A stretch of DNA of 5,671 nucleotides, taken from positions 1 through 5,671 of the forward strand of contig JAOTSL010000215.1 of the NCBI GenBank assembly GCA_029864945.1. The letters run 5' to 3'. The stretch's first letter is position 1, and each line of letters opens with the position of its first letter. The notes beneath the pieces were generated by a model, which was not told where the DNA came from, did not search any database, and was given only the letters and a program-made list of their open reading frames with translations. This DNA is from Gammaproteobacteria bacterium. Its GTDB lineage: Bacteria > Pseudomonadota > Gammaproteobacteria > S012-40. Positions 1 to 5,671 of the stretch are shown here, in pieces. The position numbers and the translations under genes were made by a program.

Positions 1-231
1 TCTTTTCTCCAGTGCTTTAGAAAAACCGGCACGCAGTTTTTCCTCATCAAACGGAACACGTGAGCCATCACTTTTTACCAGACGCGGCATGACCAGTTCT
101 GCGGACTCATAAGTCGTAAACCGCTCCGCGCAAGCAACACATTCCCGCCTTCGCCTAACCATGTCACCATCATTAGCTAAACGGGAATCTATTACTTTTG
201 TATCCATGTCACCACAAAAAGGACAGCGCAT
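1..231 (-). CDS. nrdR: Transcriptional repressor NrdR (partial, C-terminus outside window)
   Basis: NrdR is a zinc-ribbon/ATP-cone repressor that senses nucleotides and shuts off ribonucleotide reductase operons by binding NrdR boxes in their promoters. The ATG lies at 229-231 and 77 codons run to the window edge, about half of the usual ~150 residues. The N-terminus reads MRCPFCGDMDTKVIDSR, and Cys3, Cys6, Cys31 and Cys34 form the zinc ribbon. It is followed by the family hallmark RRRRECVACAERFTTYE. From about residue 49 (PRLVKSDGSRVPFDEEKL) the ATP-cone begins; most of it lies beyond the edge. The start is only 6 bases after the glyA stop, so the two genes are probably co-transcribed, a common gammaproteobacterial arrangement. 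Only a weak purine stretch precedes the ATG, so its translation may depend on coupling to glyA. No oddities are visible in the part present. Confidence 0.96.
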   Translation of the reverse strand, partial: MRCPFCGDMDTKVIDSRLANDGDMVRRRRECVACAERFTTYESAELVMPRLVKSDGSRVPFDEEKLRAGFSKALEKR

Positions 232-237
232 TTATTT

Positions 238-1494
238 TTACTTTGGATAAACCGGAAAACGCGCACACAACTCTAAAGCTTCTTTCTTAACGCGTGCAAT
301 TGTTTCCTGGTTAGATAAATCATCAAGAATATCAGCCATCCAATCTGCCAACTGCTCAACTTCCGCTTCTTTAAAGCCACGAGTGGTAATTGCTGGTGTA
401 CCAATTCGAATACCACTGGTCACAAACGGAGACTGCGGATCATTTGGCACCGCATTTTTATTTGTTGTGATATTAGCTGCTTGTAACGCCGCTTCAGCAT
501 CCTTGCCTGTTAAATTTTTATCACGCAAATCCATCAAAATTAAATGATTGTCTGTGCCTTTTGATAAAACATTAACACCGCGAGCCTGAAGACGTGCCGC
601 CATTGCTCTGGCATTTTTAACAACCTGTGCCTGATAAACTTTATATTCCGGCTCCAGCGCTTCTTTAAAAGCAACCGCTTTACCTGCGATCACATGCATT
701 AAAGGGCCACCTTGAGTACCTGGGAAAACCAGCGAATTCAATTTTTTCTCAATCACAGGATTGGATTTCGCCAAAATCATTCCGCCGCGTGGGCCGCGTA
801 ATGTTTTGTGAGTCGTTGTAGTTGTAACATCAGCAATATTAATAGGGCTTGGGTATTCACCCGCTGCAACCAAACCTGCAACGTGAGCCATATCAACCAT
901 AAGATATGCACCAACTTTATCCGCGATATCACGAAAACGCTGCCAATCAACAACCCGAGAATAAGCGCTGAATCCAGCAATAATCATTTTAGGCTTATGC
1001 TCAAGCGCCAGTGCTTCTACCTGTTCATAGTCCAGCAAGCCAGTTTCGACATCAACACCATACTGAATTGCGTTGAATATTTTGCCGGAGAAATTCACTT
1101 TTGCACCGTGCGTTAAGTGGCCGCCATGAGCAAGGCTCATACCCAATATCGTGTCGCCCGGCTGCAATAACGCATAATAAACCGCCGCATTTGCCTGGGA
1201 ACCGGAGTGCGGCTGCACATTTACATAGGCAGCATCAAACAACTCTTTAGCGCGATCTACCGCTAACTGCTCAGCAATATCAACATACTCACAACCGCCG
1301 TAATAACGCTTGGAAGGATAACCTTCAGCATATTTGTTTGTTAAAACAGTGCCTTGCGCTTCCATAACACGAGGGCTTGTGTAGTTTTCTGAAGCAATAA
1401 GCTCAACATGCTCTTCTTGGCGCACTTCTTCTGCTTTTATCGCTTGCCATAATTCAGGATCATATCCTTCAATTTTCATGTTTTTTGAAAACAT
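238..1494 (-). CDS. glyA: Serine hydroxymethyltransferase
   Basis: A cytoplasmic PLP enzyme that interconverts serine and glycine while moving a one-carbon unit to or from tetrahydrofolate, feeding purine, thymidylate and methionine synthesis. The 418 residues match the ~417 of the E. coli enzyme and similarity appears end to end. Visible landmarks are the ELIASENYTSPRVMEAQG segment (31-48), the tyrosine-rich TNKYAEGYPSKRYYGGCEY (52-70), PHSGSQAN (95-102), the cofactor-contacting DMAHVAGLVAAG (201-212), and TTTTTHKTLRGPRGG with the Schiff-base lysine at Lys230. The C-terminal domain holds TDNHLILMDL and SGIRIGTPA. The start at 1494 has a GGAG six bases upstream; a second in-frame ATG at 1477-1479 (Met6) lacks such a site, and E. 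coli GlyA also has the longer MxxxxM start. It is the first gene of a probable glyA-nrdR unit. Nothing is missing or disrupted. Confidence 0.98.
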   Translation of the reverse strand: MFSKNMKIEGYDPELWQAIKAEEVRQEEHVELIASENYTSPRVMEAQGTVLTNKYAEGYPSKRYYGGCEYVDIAEQLAVDRAKELFDAAYVNVQPHSGSQANAAVYYALLQPGDTILGMSLAHGGHLTHGAKVNFSGKIFNAIQYGVDVETGLLDYEQVEALALEHKPKMIIAGFSAYSRVVDWQRFRDIADKVGAYLMVDMAHVAGLVAAGEYPSPINIADVTTTTTHKTLRGPRGGMILAKSNPVIEKKLNSLVFPGTQGGPLMHVIAGKAVAFKEALEPEYKVYQAQVVKNARAMAARLQARGVNVLSKGTDNHLILMDLRDKNLTGKDAEAALQAANITTNKNAVPNDPQSPFVTSGIRIGTPAITTRGFKEAEVEQLADWMADILDDLSNQETIARVKKEALELCARFPVYPK

Positions 1495-1500
1495 ACAATT

Positions 1501-1505
1501 CTCCA
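1501..1505 (-). promoter_or_regulatory. Ribosome binding site of glyA
   Basis: The minus strand reads TGGAG followed by AATTGT and then the ATG at 1494, a good Shine-Dalgarno core with a 6-base spacer. It favours the upstream ATG over the internal one at 1479. Confidence 0.75.
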
Positions 1506-1523
1506 GTAAATTCGAGGGGTAAT

Positions 1524-1540
1524 GGTCTTTAAAACAGACC
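1524..1540 (-). promoter_or_regulatory. Short hairpin in the glyA leader
   Basis: GGTCT and AGACC form a perfect 5-bp stem around a 7-base loop, some 30 bases upstream of the glyA start and between the -10 box candidate and the ribosome binding site. It has no U-tract and is too small for a riboswitch. It might modulate leader stability or be chance; the pairing is seen, the role is unknown. Confidence 0.3.
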
Positions 1541-1566
1541 TGAAATCATTTTAGAAAAAGGCGCTG

Positions 1567-1572
1567 ATTATA
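1567..1572 (-). promoter_or_regulatory. Probable -10 box of the glyA promoter
   Basis: The minus strand carries a perfect TATAAT in the context CAGCTATAATCAGCGCC. Transcription would begin near 1560, giving a leader of about 65 bases. No good -35 hexamer sits at 16-18 bases: the best spacing gives TAGCCG or ATAGCC. A TTGAGC further upstream (1603-1608) is 30 bases away, too far. If functional, the promoter may need an activator; I see no clear PurR-type box. Confidence 0.45.
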
Positions 1573-1705
1573 GCTGAATATCTGCATTCCGGCTATTTTT
1601 TAGCTCAATTCTAGAAAAAATGTTTGGGTAATAATGTAGGAAAGTGGCTTCAGATGAATTAGAGTGCGTTTTTGGTTGATTGAAAAGTATGCTGCTGCTC
1701 AGCGC

Positions 1706-1763
1706 TAAGGGGGTATACCCAAAGACGGGTATTAGAAAGCCTTCTACATTGCTCCTCCCCTTA
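1706..1763. other. Intergenic three-stem inverted-repeat element
   Basis: Three nested or adjacent perfect inverted repeats pack into 58 bases. An outer 7-bp stem pairs TAAGGGG (1706-1712) with CCCCTTA (1757-1763). Inside lie two hairpins that abut with no spacer: ATACCC/GGGTAT around a 6-base loop (1715-1732) and TAGAA/TTCTA around a 4-base loop (1733-1746). Together they would fold as a three-way junction. GGGTATACCC (1711-1720) is also a 10-base palindrome, offering an alternative pairing. It lies 28 bases past the stop of the HEAT-like gene. No T-tract follows on either strand, so it is not a typical terminator. It could be a 3' UTR structure, a REP-like repeat or a small RNA element. I do not recognise the family. 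The rest of 1573-1791 shows nothing I can assign. Confidence 0.35.
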
Positions 1764-1791
1764 CATTACAAAATCCCAAAATCTATAATAA

Positions 1792-3102
1792 TTATTTCCT
1801 CAAACCAAGCCAATACATCTGCCTTAACGCAGGTGCTTTAACATTAAAGATAGGTTCATCTTTTTGTTGCACAGCAATAGCTAGTGCGGCGAAGGCGCGT
1901 TGTTTTTGGGTTCCGTGTATTAATACGTTTTTATATTGAGAGTGAGAGACGTCTTTTCCGAGAATATATTTTTTCCCATTTTGAAATCTCGCCTGGTTTT
2001 GTTGCCACCACTGAGCGATCAATACCGGATTTGGCCAAGGTAGATCTTCATCAGGGTCCATGTCGACATTTTCATCTTTTGGATCATCAGTAGGGCCGCC
2101 TTGAAAGTCTTCAGGGGCATCTTGATCGAGATCTTCGTAAGCGAGATCTACACCAGTAATAAAACTAAACGCTTCTCCTGCAGCTCTGGCCAATTCTTCA
2201 TCGGCCATTACTTGTATCAAAGCATTAATTGAACTTGGATTCCTGAGTAAACCCATACCTAATATAGATAGGCGCTTAGTTTTTTCGATACTGTAAAGCT
2301 GCCGAAGAAGTTGAACAGTATCGTTAACGTCTTTTTGCATGACAATAAATTGTAATGCCTGCTCACCGTATTGAGGATGGGTTAGAAATTTTTTGAGTGC
2401 CTGCTTTGCATTCGCATCCCCAAAGCGGGTTAATGCCCAACATACGGCAAACTGAATACCTTTATCTTCGTTTTGGACATGAGGTTTTATAGAAGAGAGT
2501 AGATTTTTTTTTCCTAGCTCAGCAACGGTATATATTGCGCGGCGTAATAATAGCGGGTTATTTGAATTGAGAGCGTCCATCAAATGTTCATCAACAATTA
2601 ATCGATGCCCGGCGTAGGCTGTAATTGCGACATATTGTTTTTCTGGTTTCTTAGTTTGGTACAGCATATCGAGATAGGGAGCGACTTCCTGGAAAGGTAA
2701 CCAGATGAATGCATCAGCTATGGCATTAAGTAATTCTACATTGTCTACCGCAGTTTCAAAGGCGAGTTGAAATCGTTCGTTGTTGTGCAGTTTGATGGCT
2801 AGGACAGCCGTTGTGAAAACTTCACCGTAATCATCAGTACTTAAATGTTTTTTGTAGTGAGGCCAACCTTCATCAGCAGAGATAAACAAACCATCGATAT
2901 TTCCTTCAAGGCGGGATTCTATTTTTTTTAGATCCGTTATGTTGTAGTCGGATGATTGGAGTGCATAAAATCGATCTAGCGCTAATGACGCAGCGGCATC
3001 GGCGTGTTGACATAATACGTTTGGGATAACAGTTAATACGACTGGTTCTATATGCTTCTCAGAAGTAGTGCTGGTATTGGTCTTTTTGACATCCGTTGTC
3101 AT
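1792..3102 (-). CDS. TIGR02270-type HEAT-like protein, T6SS-associated
   Basis: A soluble 436-residue protein with no signal peptide or membrane segment. I recognise the layout of the TIGR02270 family: an N-terminal block with NVLCQHADAAASLALDR (28-44) and an ESRLEGNIDGL segment (62-72), then helical HEAT-like pairs over roughly 90-310 (for example LLLRRAIYTVAELGKKNLL and GIQFAVCWALTRFGD). Next come AGEAFSFITGVDL (308-320), a very acidic proline-rich linker (321-358) with DMDPDEDLPWPNP, and a C-terminal domain with LIAQWWQQNQARFQNGKKYILG (361-382) and a QKQRAFAALAIAVQ helix. From memory, members occur in T6SS gene clusters, but their biochemical role is not established. A PAAR effector nearby supports the link. 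The start is fixed by a strong Shine-Dalgarno site. The transposase remnant ends 31 bases upstream, so the native promoter may have been displaced. Family call good; function inferred. Confidence 0.85.
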   Translation of the reverse strand: MTTDVKKTNTSTTSEKHIEPVVLTVIPNVLCQHADAAASLALDRFYALQSSDYNITDLKKIESRLEGNIDGLFISADEGWPHYKKHLSTDDYGEVFTTAVLAIKLHNNERFQLAFETAVDNVELLNAIADAFIWLPFQEVAPYLDMLYQTKKPEKQYVAITAYAGHRLIVDEHLMDALNSNNPLLLRRAIYTVAELGKKNLLSSIKPHVQNEDKGIQFAVCWALTRFGDANAKQALKKFLTHPQYGEQALQFIVMQKDVNDTVQLLRQLYSIEKTKRLSILGMGLLRNPSSINALIQVMADEELARAAGEAFSFITGVDLAYEDLDQDAPEDFQGGPTDDPKDENVDMDPDEDLPWPNPVLIAQWWQQNQARFQNGKKYILGKDVSHSQYKNVLIHGTQKQRAFAALAIAVQQKDEPIFNVKAPALRQMYWLGLRK

Positions 3103-3107
3103 ATCAA

Positions 3108-3115
3108 CTCCTTTC
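3108..3115 (-). promoter_or_regulatory. Strong ribosome binding site of the HEAT-like gene
   Basis: GAAAGGAG followed by a 5-base spacer TTGAT and the ATG at 3102. It is the strongest Shine-Dalgarno match in the window, which settles the start. It overlaps one copy of a 9-base direct repeat. Confidence 0.8.
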
Positions 3116-3130
3116 TATGCACTTTCTATG
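3111..3130. repeat. 9-bp tandem direct repeat at the HEAT-like gene's leader
   Basis: CTTTCTATG occurs twice, at 3111-3119 and 3122-3130, separated by CA. One copy overlaps the ribosome binding site and the other touches the end of the transposase remnant. It is probably a replication-slippage or junction duplication rather than an operator. Confidence 0.6.
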
Positions 3131-3133
3131 GGA

Positions 3134-3840
3134 TCAGACTCGATTACTTTCGTCTGAATGAAACTTTTCTGATCTTCTATCCCCGCCACGAGGTTTTGGT
3201 TTAACTTGTCGTGATGTTAGTTGTTCGATTTTTATTTTAAATTGCTCATTTCCTAGTACCCATGATTTATTGGTGGCACCTCTAATCTCAGTCATCGATT
3301 TTTCAGTAATTTTAGACCGAAACAACTGACGATAATTTTTCTGTCTTTCTTGAACATATTTCCCTAAAAGCTTATAGAGTGAATGAGGTGTTACCAAAAT
3401 ATTATCTTCGCCTAATGCATTATAGTGATAACTCGACCATGGGTCTTTTGAGGATGATCAACCATTTTTTATCTGACTGGATTAAGCTCAATATATCGGC
3501 TACAGGTTATCAAGTAATTTTCAGAGTCCATTAATATCGCTTTATATCTGCCTTCCCATAAAGTACCGGTTCGATCATAAGTATAGTTGAAAGACTACAC
3601 ATAATACAACCGACAGATTGCATGACTTTGCTCAGTCCGTCTGTTGTATGGGGTGAAATGAGTAAATGAACTGATTAGTCATCAAAATGTAAGCGTGTAG
3701 ATCACAATTGTATTTTTTTACAGGCACAGTGAAGTTTTTCAAGATAAAACTAATAATTTTCGTTGCAGAAAAACAATGAGGTTGTTTCCGCGTTGGATGA
3801 TGTGCTGTGGTTTCCCTGGGACTACGAATCTTGGTTGTCT
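3134..3840 (-). pseudogene. REP-associated tyrosine transposase (RAYT, IS200-like), decayed
   Basis: Reading three frames in turn rebuilds nearly all of a Y1-type HUH transposase of ~235 residues. Pieces are RQPRFVVPGKPQHIIQRG (from 3840), FFCNENY-FYLEKL (from 3773), YNCDLHAYILMTN (from 3712), HLLISPHTTDGLSKVMQSVG, then FNYTYDRTGTLWEGRYKA and SRYIELNPVR. The tail SSYHYNALGEDN runs into an intact C-terminal part (3397-3134) with ATNKSWVLGNEQF and PRGGDRRSEKF. Lesions: no start codon; frame change at 3774-3780; stops at 3750-3752, 3595-3597 and 3469-3471; an extra A in the run 3713-3719; one lost base in the His-x-His motif near 3671-3673; about 4 bases lost near 3610; one base lost near 3444. 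The catalytic tyrosine codon (3493-3495, RYIEL) survives. Such enzymes are linked to spread of REP hairpin repeats. It is clearly inactive, and is the only content between the HEAT-like gene and the SUKH gene. An 87-residue reading frame from TTG 3397 is its remnant, not a separate gene. Confidence 0.9.
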
Positions 3841-3933
3841 TTCCGCTTTTCTTTCTTTTTATTTTATGGTGAGAGGGAGTCGAGATTGAAACATGGGATG
3901 TTAGAACGATCGAGTTTGGTGCCATTGATTTTA

Positions 3934-3955
3934 ATATTAATCCTTGAATTAATAT
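3934..3955. other. AT-only hairpin at the end of the SUKH gene
   Basis: ATATTAAT and ATTAATAT form a perfect 8-bp stem with loop CCTTGA, overlapping the last base of the SUKH stop codon. The stem has no GC pairs and no T-tract follows on the minus strand, so termination would be weak at best. The remaining 3841-3933 holds a pyrimidine-rich run (3843-3865) and nothing codable. Confidence 0.3.
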
Positions 3956-4620
3956 CATGCATCGTCAAAGTCTTCTATGTCTGCGGCGATCCATTCATCT
4001 AATTCTATCCAGAAATCATCTACTATTTCAATATCATCATCTGCCCCCCAAATTATATAAGGTGTTTTATTATTGTCTTCTAGATCAAAACCTAGAGAAT
4101 TTGGGCCATTTCCAAATATCTTCAAAAAACTATTTCCTCCTGTTTCTTGGTTTGTAAATATCTCAATATTCTCTAGTGGTAGAAATCCCGCATCCTTGCT
4201 AATCAGGTCGATAAAGCCGTTATGTACTTGATACAATTTTTTTATATCATAATTAATTTCTGTGAATAATTCAGGTAATTCAAATGCCGGGGGATTTGCA
4301 ATCCTTATATGTAAACTATCGTTCTGTAAAAAAAGATATAGCAATGAAAAACCCCTGGATTCTTGTTTTTCTAGCAATGCTATTTTTTTGACTTTCTTTT
4401 TTAAAAGATCAATTGTAGTCGGTAGTGATTTTGCCAATGGGTACCAACTACTTTCAATGAACTGATTTGTATTTTTTTTACCACTAAATAAATCTCTCCA
4501 TTGAGACGGTAATTTGTTTAATAAATTTTCGTCTGTTATATTTTGGAGCGAAATATTTAAATGTTCATGGAATTGAAATTCATCCAAAGTATCTATTATT
4601 AGCTCATGTGTAATTTTCAT
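3955..4620 (-). CDS. SUKH (SMI1/KNR4) domain immunity protein
   Basis: A 221-residue acidic cytoplasmic protein, likely the antidote that binds and blocks the HNH toxin encoded just before it. The C-terminal half fits the SUKH fold: ELPELFTEINYDIKKLYQVHNGF (114-136, the usual helix then xxxNGF turn), DAGFLPLENIEIF (143-155, a typical G-x-LP-x strand), LGFDLEDN (176-183), and a final PYIIWGADDDIEIVDDFWIELDEWI (187-211). The first ~110 residues (WRDLFSGKK, ESSWYPLAKSLP, a lysine-rich helix at 72-90) match no domain I recognise. SUKH proteins are well-known partners of nuclease toxins in polymorphic toxin systems. It starts 31 bases after the effector stop, in the same direction, behind a modest AAAGAG. 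The coding sequence looks more AT-rich than glyA, consistent with acquisition by transfer. Domain call fairly sure; partner assignment is inferred from position. Confidence 0.8.
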   Translation of the reverse strand: MKITHELIIDTLDEFQFHEHLNISLQNITDENLLNKLPSQWRDLFSGKKNTNQFIESSWYPLAKSLPTTIDLLKKKVKKIALLEKQESRGFSLLYLFLQNDSLHIRIANPPAFELPELFTEINYDIKKLYQVHNGFIDLISKDAGFLPLENIEIFTNQETGGNSFLKIFGNGPNSLGFDLEDNNKTPYIIWGADDDIEIVDDFWIELDEWIAADIEDFDDA

Positions 4621-4651
4621 ATATAGTTGGCTCTTTAAATTTTAGTCTCTA

Positions 4652-5551
4652 TTAGGCGCAGGGTGCTGATCTAATATTGGCCTTTAGGTTCACGATTAGT
4701 TTGTTTGTAATCTTTCTTGCCTTTTCCCTTGTTTCCTTGTATATGTCAGATTGCCAATCCAAGCCTTTGGCTTTATTACCTTTCCATGTGTGCCAAAGCT
4801 TTGCGGATTTGGAGCTATTGCATGATGTGCAAAGACCAACATAATTTTGTGGCGTATTTGCTACTTTTTCCTGGTCTTGTTTACTCATACAGGCAAATCC
4901 TGGCATCTGGGATATTATTTTCAAAGGAACTATATGATCTGCCGCAAGCCTATTTGGTTTACAACCGCATGCTGCACAAACTTTTGGTGATTGCTTATTA
5001 ACACTTTCTCTTGCAGCTGATGTTGGAGATTTACGTCTTAATTTTTTAGCTCTTTCTTTATCTGGTTTCTTAGCGCAGGATTTTTTACAAGGTTTAGGTG
5101 GTAATCCCGCCAAACTAATTTTAGATACATGTGGCCAAGGGGCAGTATCCCCTGGTTGAGAACCATGATTATTTGTCGTCATATCTAAATGCCGACAAAC
5201 ATTTTCCCCTTCAAATTTTACATCCATCGACCAAGCTTGAAAATAAACCTTGCCTTTATTTTTACTTGTTACCATACCTTTTTTTGGTGCACTACCTGCT
5301 TCGTCACCAGAGCTAGTTTTAAAGCATGATTTATCCTTCAACCCAACCGGCTTATCACTAATTTTTACTTTTTTACTACCTTTATCCAAATCTGAAGCCA
5401 TACCCGTATTGGGATAAGGAATCGGCACGCCGGGTGGTGTTGCGGGTGTTTGCGGCATTGTCATGCACACATCAGGAAATGCACAAATGGTTTTCCCTGC
5501 GCCAGCTTTACAGGAAATCTCTCGACCATTAGCGAAGACTTTATTGGCCAT
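4652..5551 (-). CDS. PAAR-like (DUF4150) T6SS effector with C-terminal HNH nuclease
   Basis: A 299-residue specialised T6SS effector. Residues 1 to ~150 are a DUF4150 PAAR-like domain: MANKVFANGREISCKAGAGK, then PQTPATPPGVPIPYPNTGMASD (33-54), GDEAGSAPKKGMVTSKNKGK (82-101) and VYFQAWSMDVKFEGENVCRHLDMTT (102-126). This part should form the spike tip on VgrG. A basic linker (153-190, KPCKKSCAKK, RAKKLRRK) follows. The toxin domain (191-260) has zinc-ligand pairs Cys192/Cys195 and Cys241/Cys244, catalytic Asp205-His206 in ADHIVPL, Asn236 in QNYVGLC, and CNSSK at 244-248, where the last histidine of classical HNH is Asn245, as in many HNH families. It should bind one zinc and cleave DNA in the target cell. 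The ATG follows the upstream stop with no gap; an AGGA lies 12 bases before it, so translation may be coupled. The SUKH immunity gene comes next. The N-terminal call is very secure; DNase activity is inferred from motifs. Confidence 0.92.
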   Translation of the reverse strand: MANKVFANGREISCKAGAGKTICAFPDVCMTMPQTPATPPGVPIPYPNTGMASDLDKGSKKVKISDKPVGLKDKSCFKTSSGDEAGSAPKKGMVTSKNKGKVYFQAWSMDVKFEGENVCRHLDMTTNNHGSQPGDTAPWPHVSKISLAGLPPKPCKKSCAKKPDKERAKKLRRKSPTSAARESVNKQSPKVCAACGCKPNRLAADHIVPLKIISQMPGFACMSKQDQEKVANTPQNYVGLCTSCNSSKSAKLWHTWKGNKAKGLDWQSDIYKETREKARKITNKLIVNLKANIRSAPCA

Positions 5552-5671
5552 CTACGATTGATATCCTAAAATCATAGAAGCTCTCTCACCTTCATCATTA
5601 CCGCAATGCAATAAAACTGACTTACCCGGTACGAATTTCTTTTCTTCGGCGATCATCAATACATTTATCAA
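5552..5671 (-). CDS. C-terminal end of an unidentified protein upstream of the effector (partial)
   Basis: An open frame enters from the window edge and gives 39 residues, including KKFVPGKSVLLHCG and ending ERASMILGYQS, before TAG at 5552-5554, which directly abuts the effector's ATG. The TAGATG junction implies one operon and possibly translational coupling. A pattern like VLLxxxNDExxxxxxILG recalls the end of OB-fold or DUF6484-like proteins that sit beside PAAR-like effectors and may act as adaptors, but the match is loose. No independent start is required inside the window. I do not recognise the protein with confidence; that it is coding rests on the open frame and the perfect junction. 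Confidence 0.55.
   Translation of the reverse strand: MINVLMIAEEKKFVPGKSVLLHCGNDEGERASMILGYQS

Noticed and set aside
777..1116. Open frames overlapping glyA in other frames (67 and 102 residues)
   Set aside because: They lie wholly inside glyA, show no recognisable domain and have no independent context. They are shadows of the real gene.
1495..1640. Glycine or other riboswitch upstream of glyA
   Set aside because: The predicted leader is only ~65 bases with one 5-bp hairpin; no room or conserved core for a riboswitch.
3934..3955. AT-only hairpin as the SUKH gene terminator
   Set aside because: No GC pairs and no T-tract after it on the minus strand, so it does not meet the pattern of an intrinsic terminator. 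Kept only as a structural note.
3632..3958. 108-residue minus-strand reading frame
   Set aside because: Only its last part (YNCDLHAYILMTN) is transposase; the rest reads the wrong frame of the RAYT pseudogene and the upstream spacer. It is an accident of the frameshifts.
3763..4465. Plus-strand frames opposite the RAYT remnant and SUKH gene
   Set aside because: Antisense to well-supported genes or remnants; cysteine/leucine-rich low-information translations with no motif.
4717..5316. Plus-strand frames of 94 and 61 residues opposite the effector
   Set aside because: Antisense to the PAAR-HNH gene, whose motifs are unmistakable. No domain or plausible context.
1..5671. CRISPR array, tRNA or rRNA genes
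   Set aside because: No regularly spaced repeats and no cloverleaf or rRNA-like segment seen on either strand by eye.

Overview
The window looks like part of a gammaproteobacterial chromosome. The glyA-nrdR gene pair and the close match of both products to gammaproteobacterial SHMT and NrdR (judged from memory) point there. A Cellvibrionales- or Pseudomonas-like host is a guess. Every supported gene is on the minus strand, so transcription runs from high to low coordinates.

The window joins a housekeeping part to an accessory part. At the low-coordinate end, glyA (serine hydroxymethyltransferase, complete) is followed after 6 bases by nrdR (ribonucleotide reductase repressor, cut by the window edge). 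A 297-base intergenic stretch upstream of glyA holds a good -10 box, a short leader hairpin, and a compact three-stem inverted-repeat element (1706-1763) that I cannot name.

The accessory part reads, in transcription order: the tail of an unidentified small protein whose stop codon directly abuts the next start; a 299-residue effector with an N-terminal PAAR-like (DUF4150) domain and a C-terminal zinc-ribbon HNH nuclease; a 221-residue acidic protein with a SUKH (SMI1/KNR4) C-terminal domain, almost certainly the immunity protein; a decayed REP-associated tyrosine transposase (RAYT); and a 436-residue HEAT-like protein of the TIGR02270 type, a family I associate with type VI secretion (T6SS) loci. 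No T6SS structural gene is visible, so this is best read as an orphan PAAR effector island next to glyA.

How they should work together (inference): the PAAR-like domain caps a VgrG spike and carries the HNH domain into a rival cell, where it cuts DNA. The SUKH protein protects the producer and its kin. The TIGR02270 protein may be an accessory or loading factor. The transposase remnant now separates it from the effector-immunity pair. The remnant can be reconstructed almost end to end and carries at least eight disabling lesions, one of them a single-base deletion inside the catalytic His-x-His motif.
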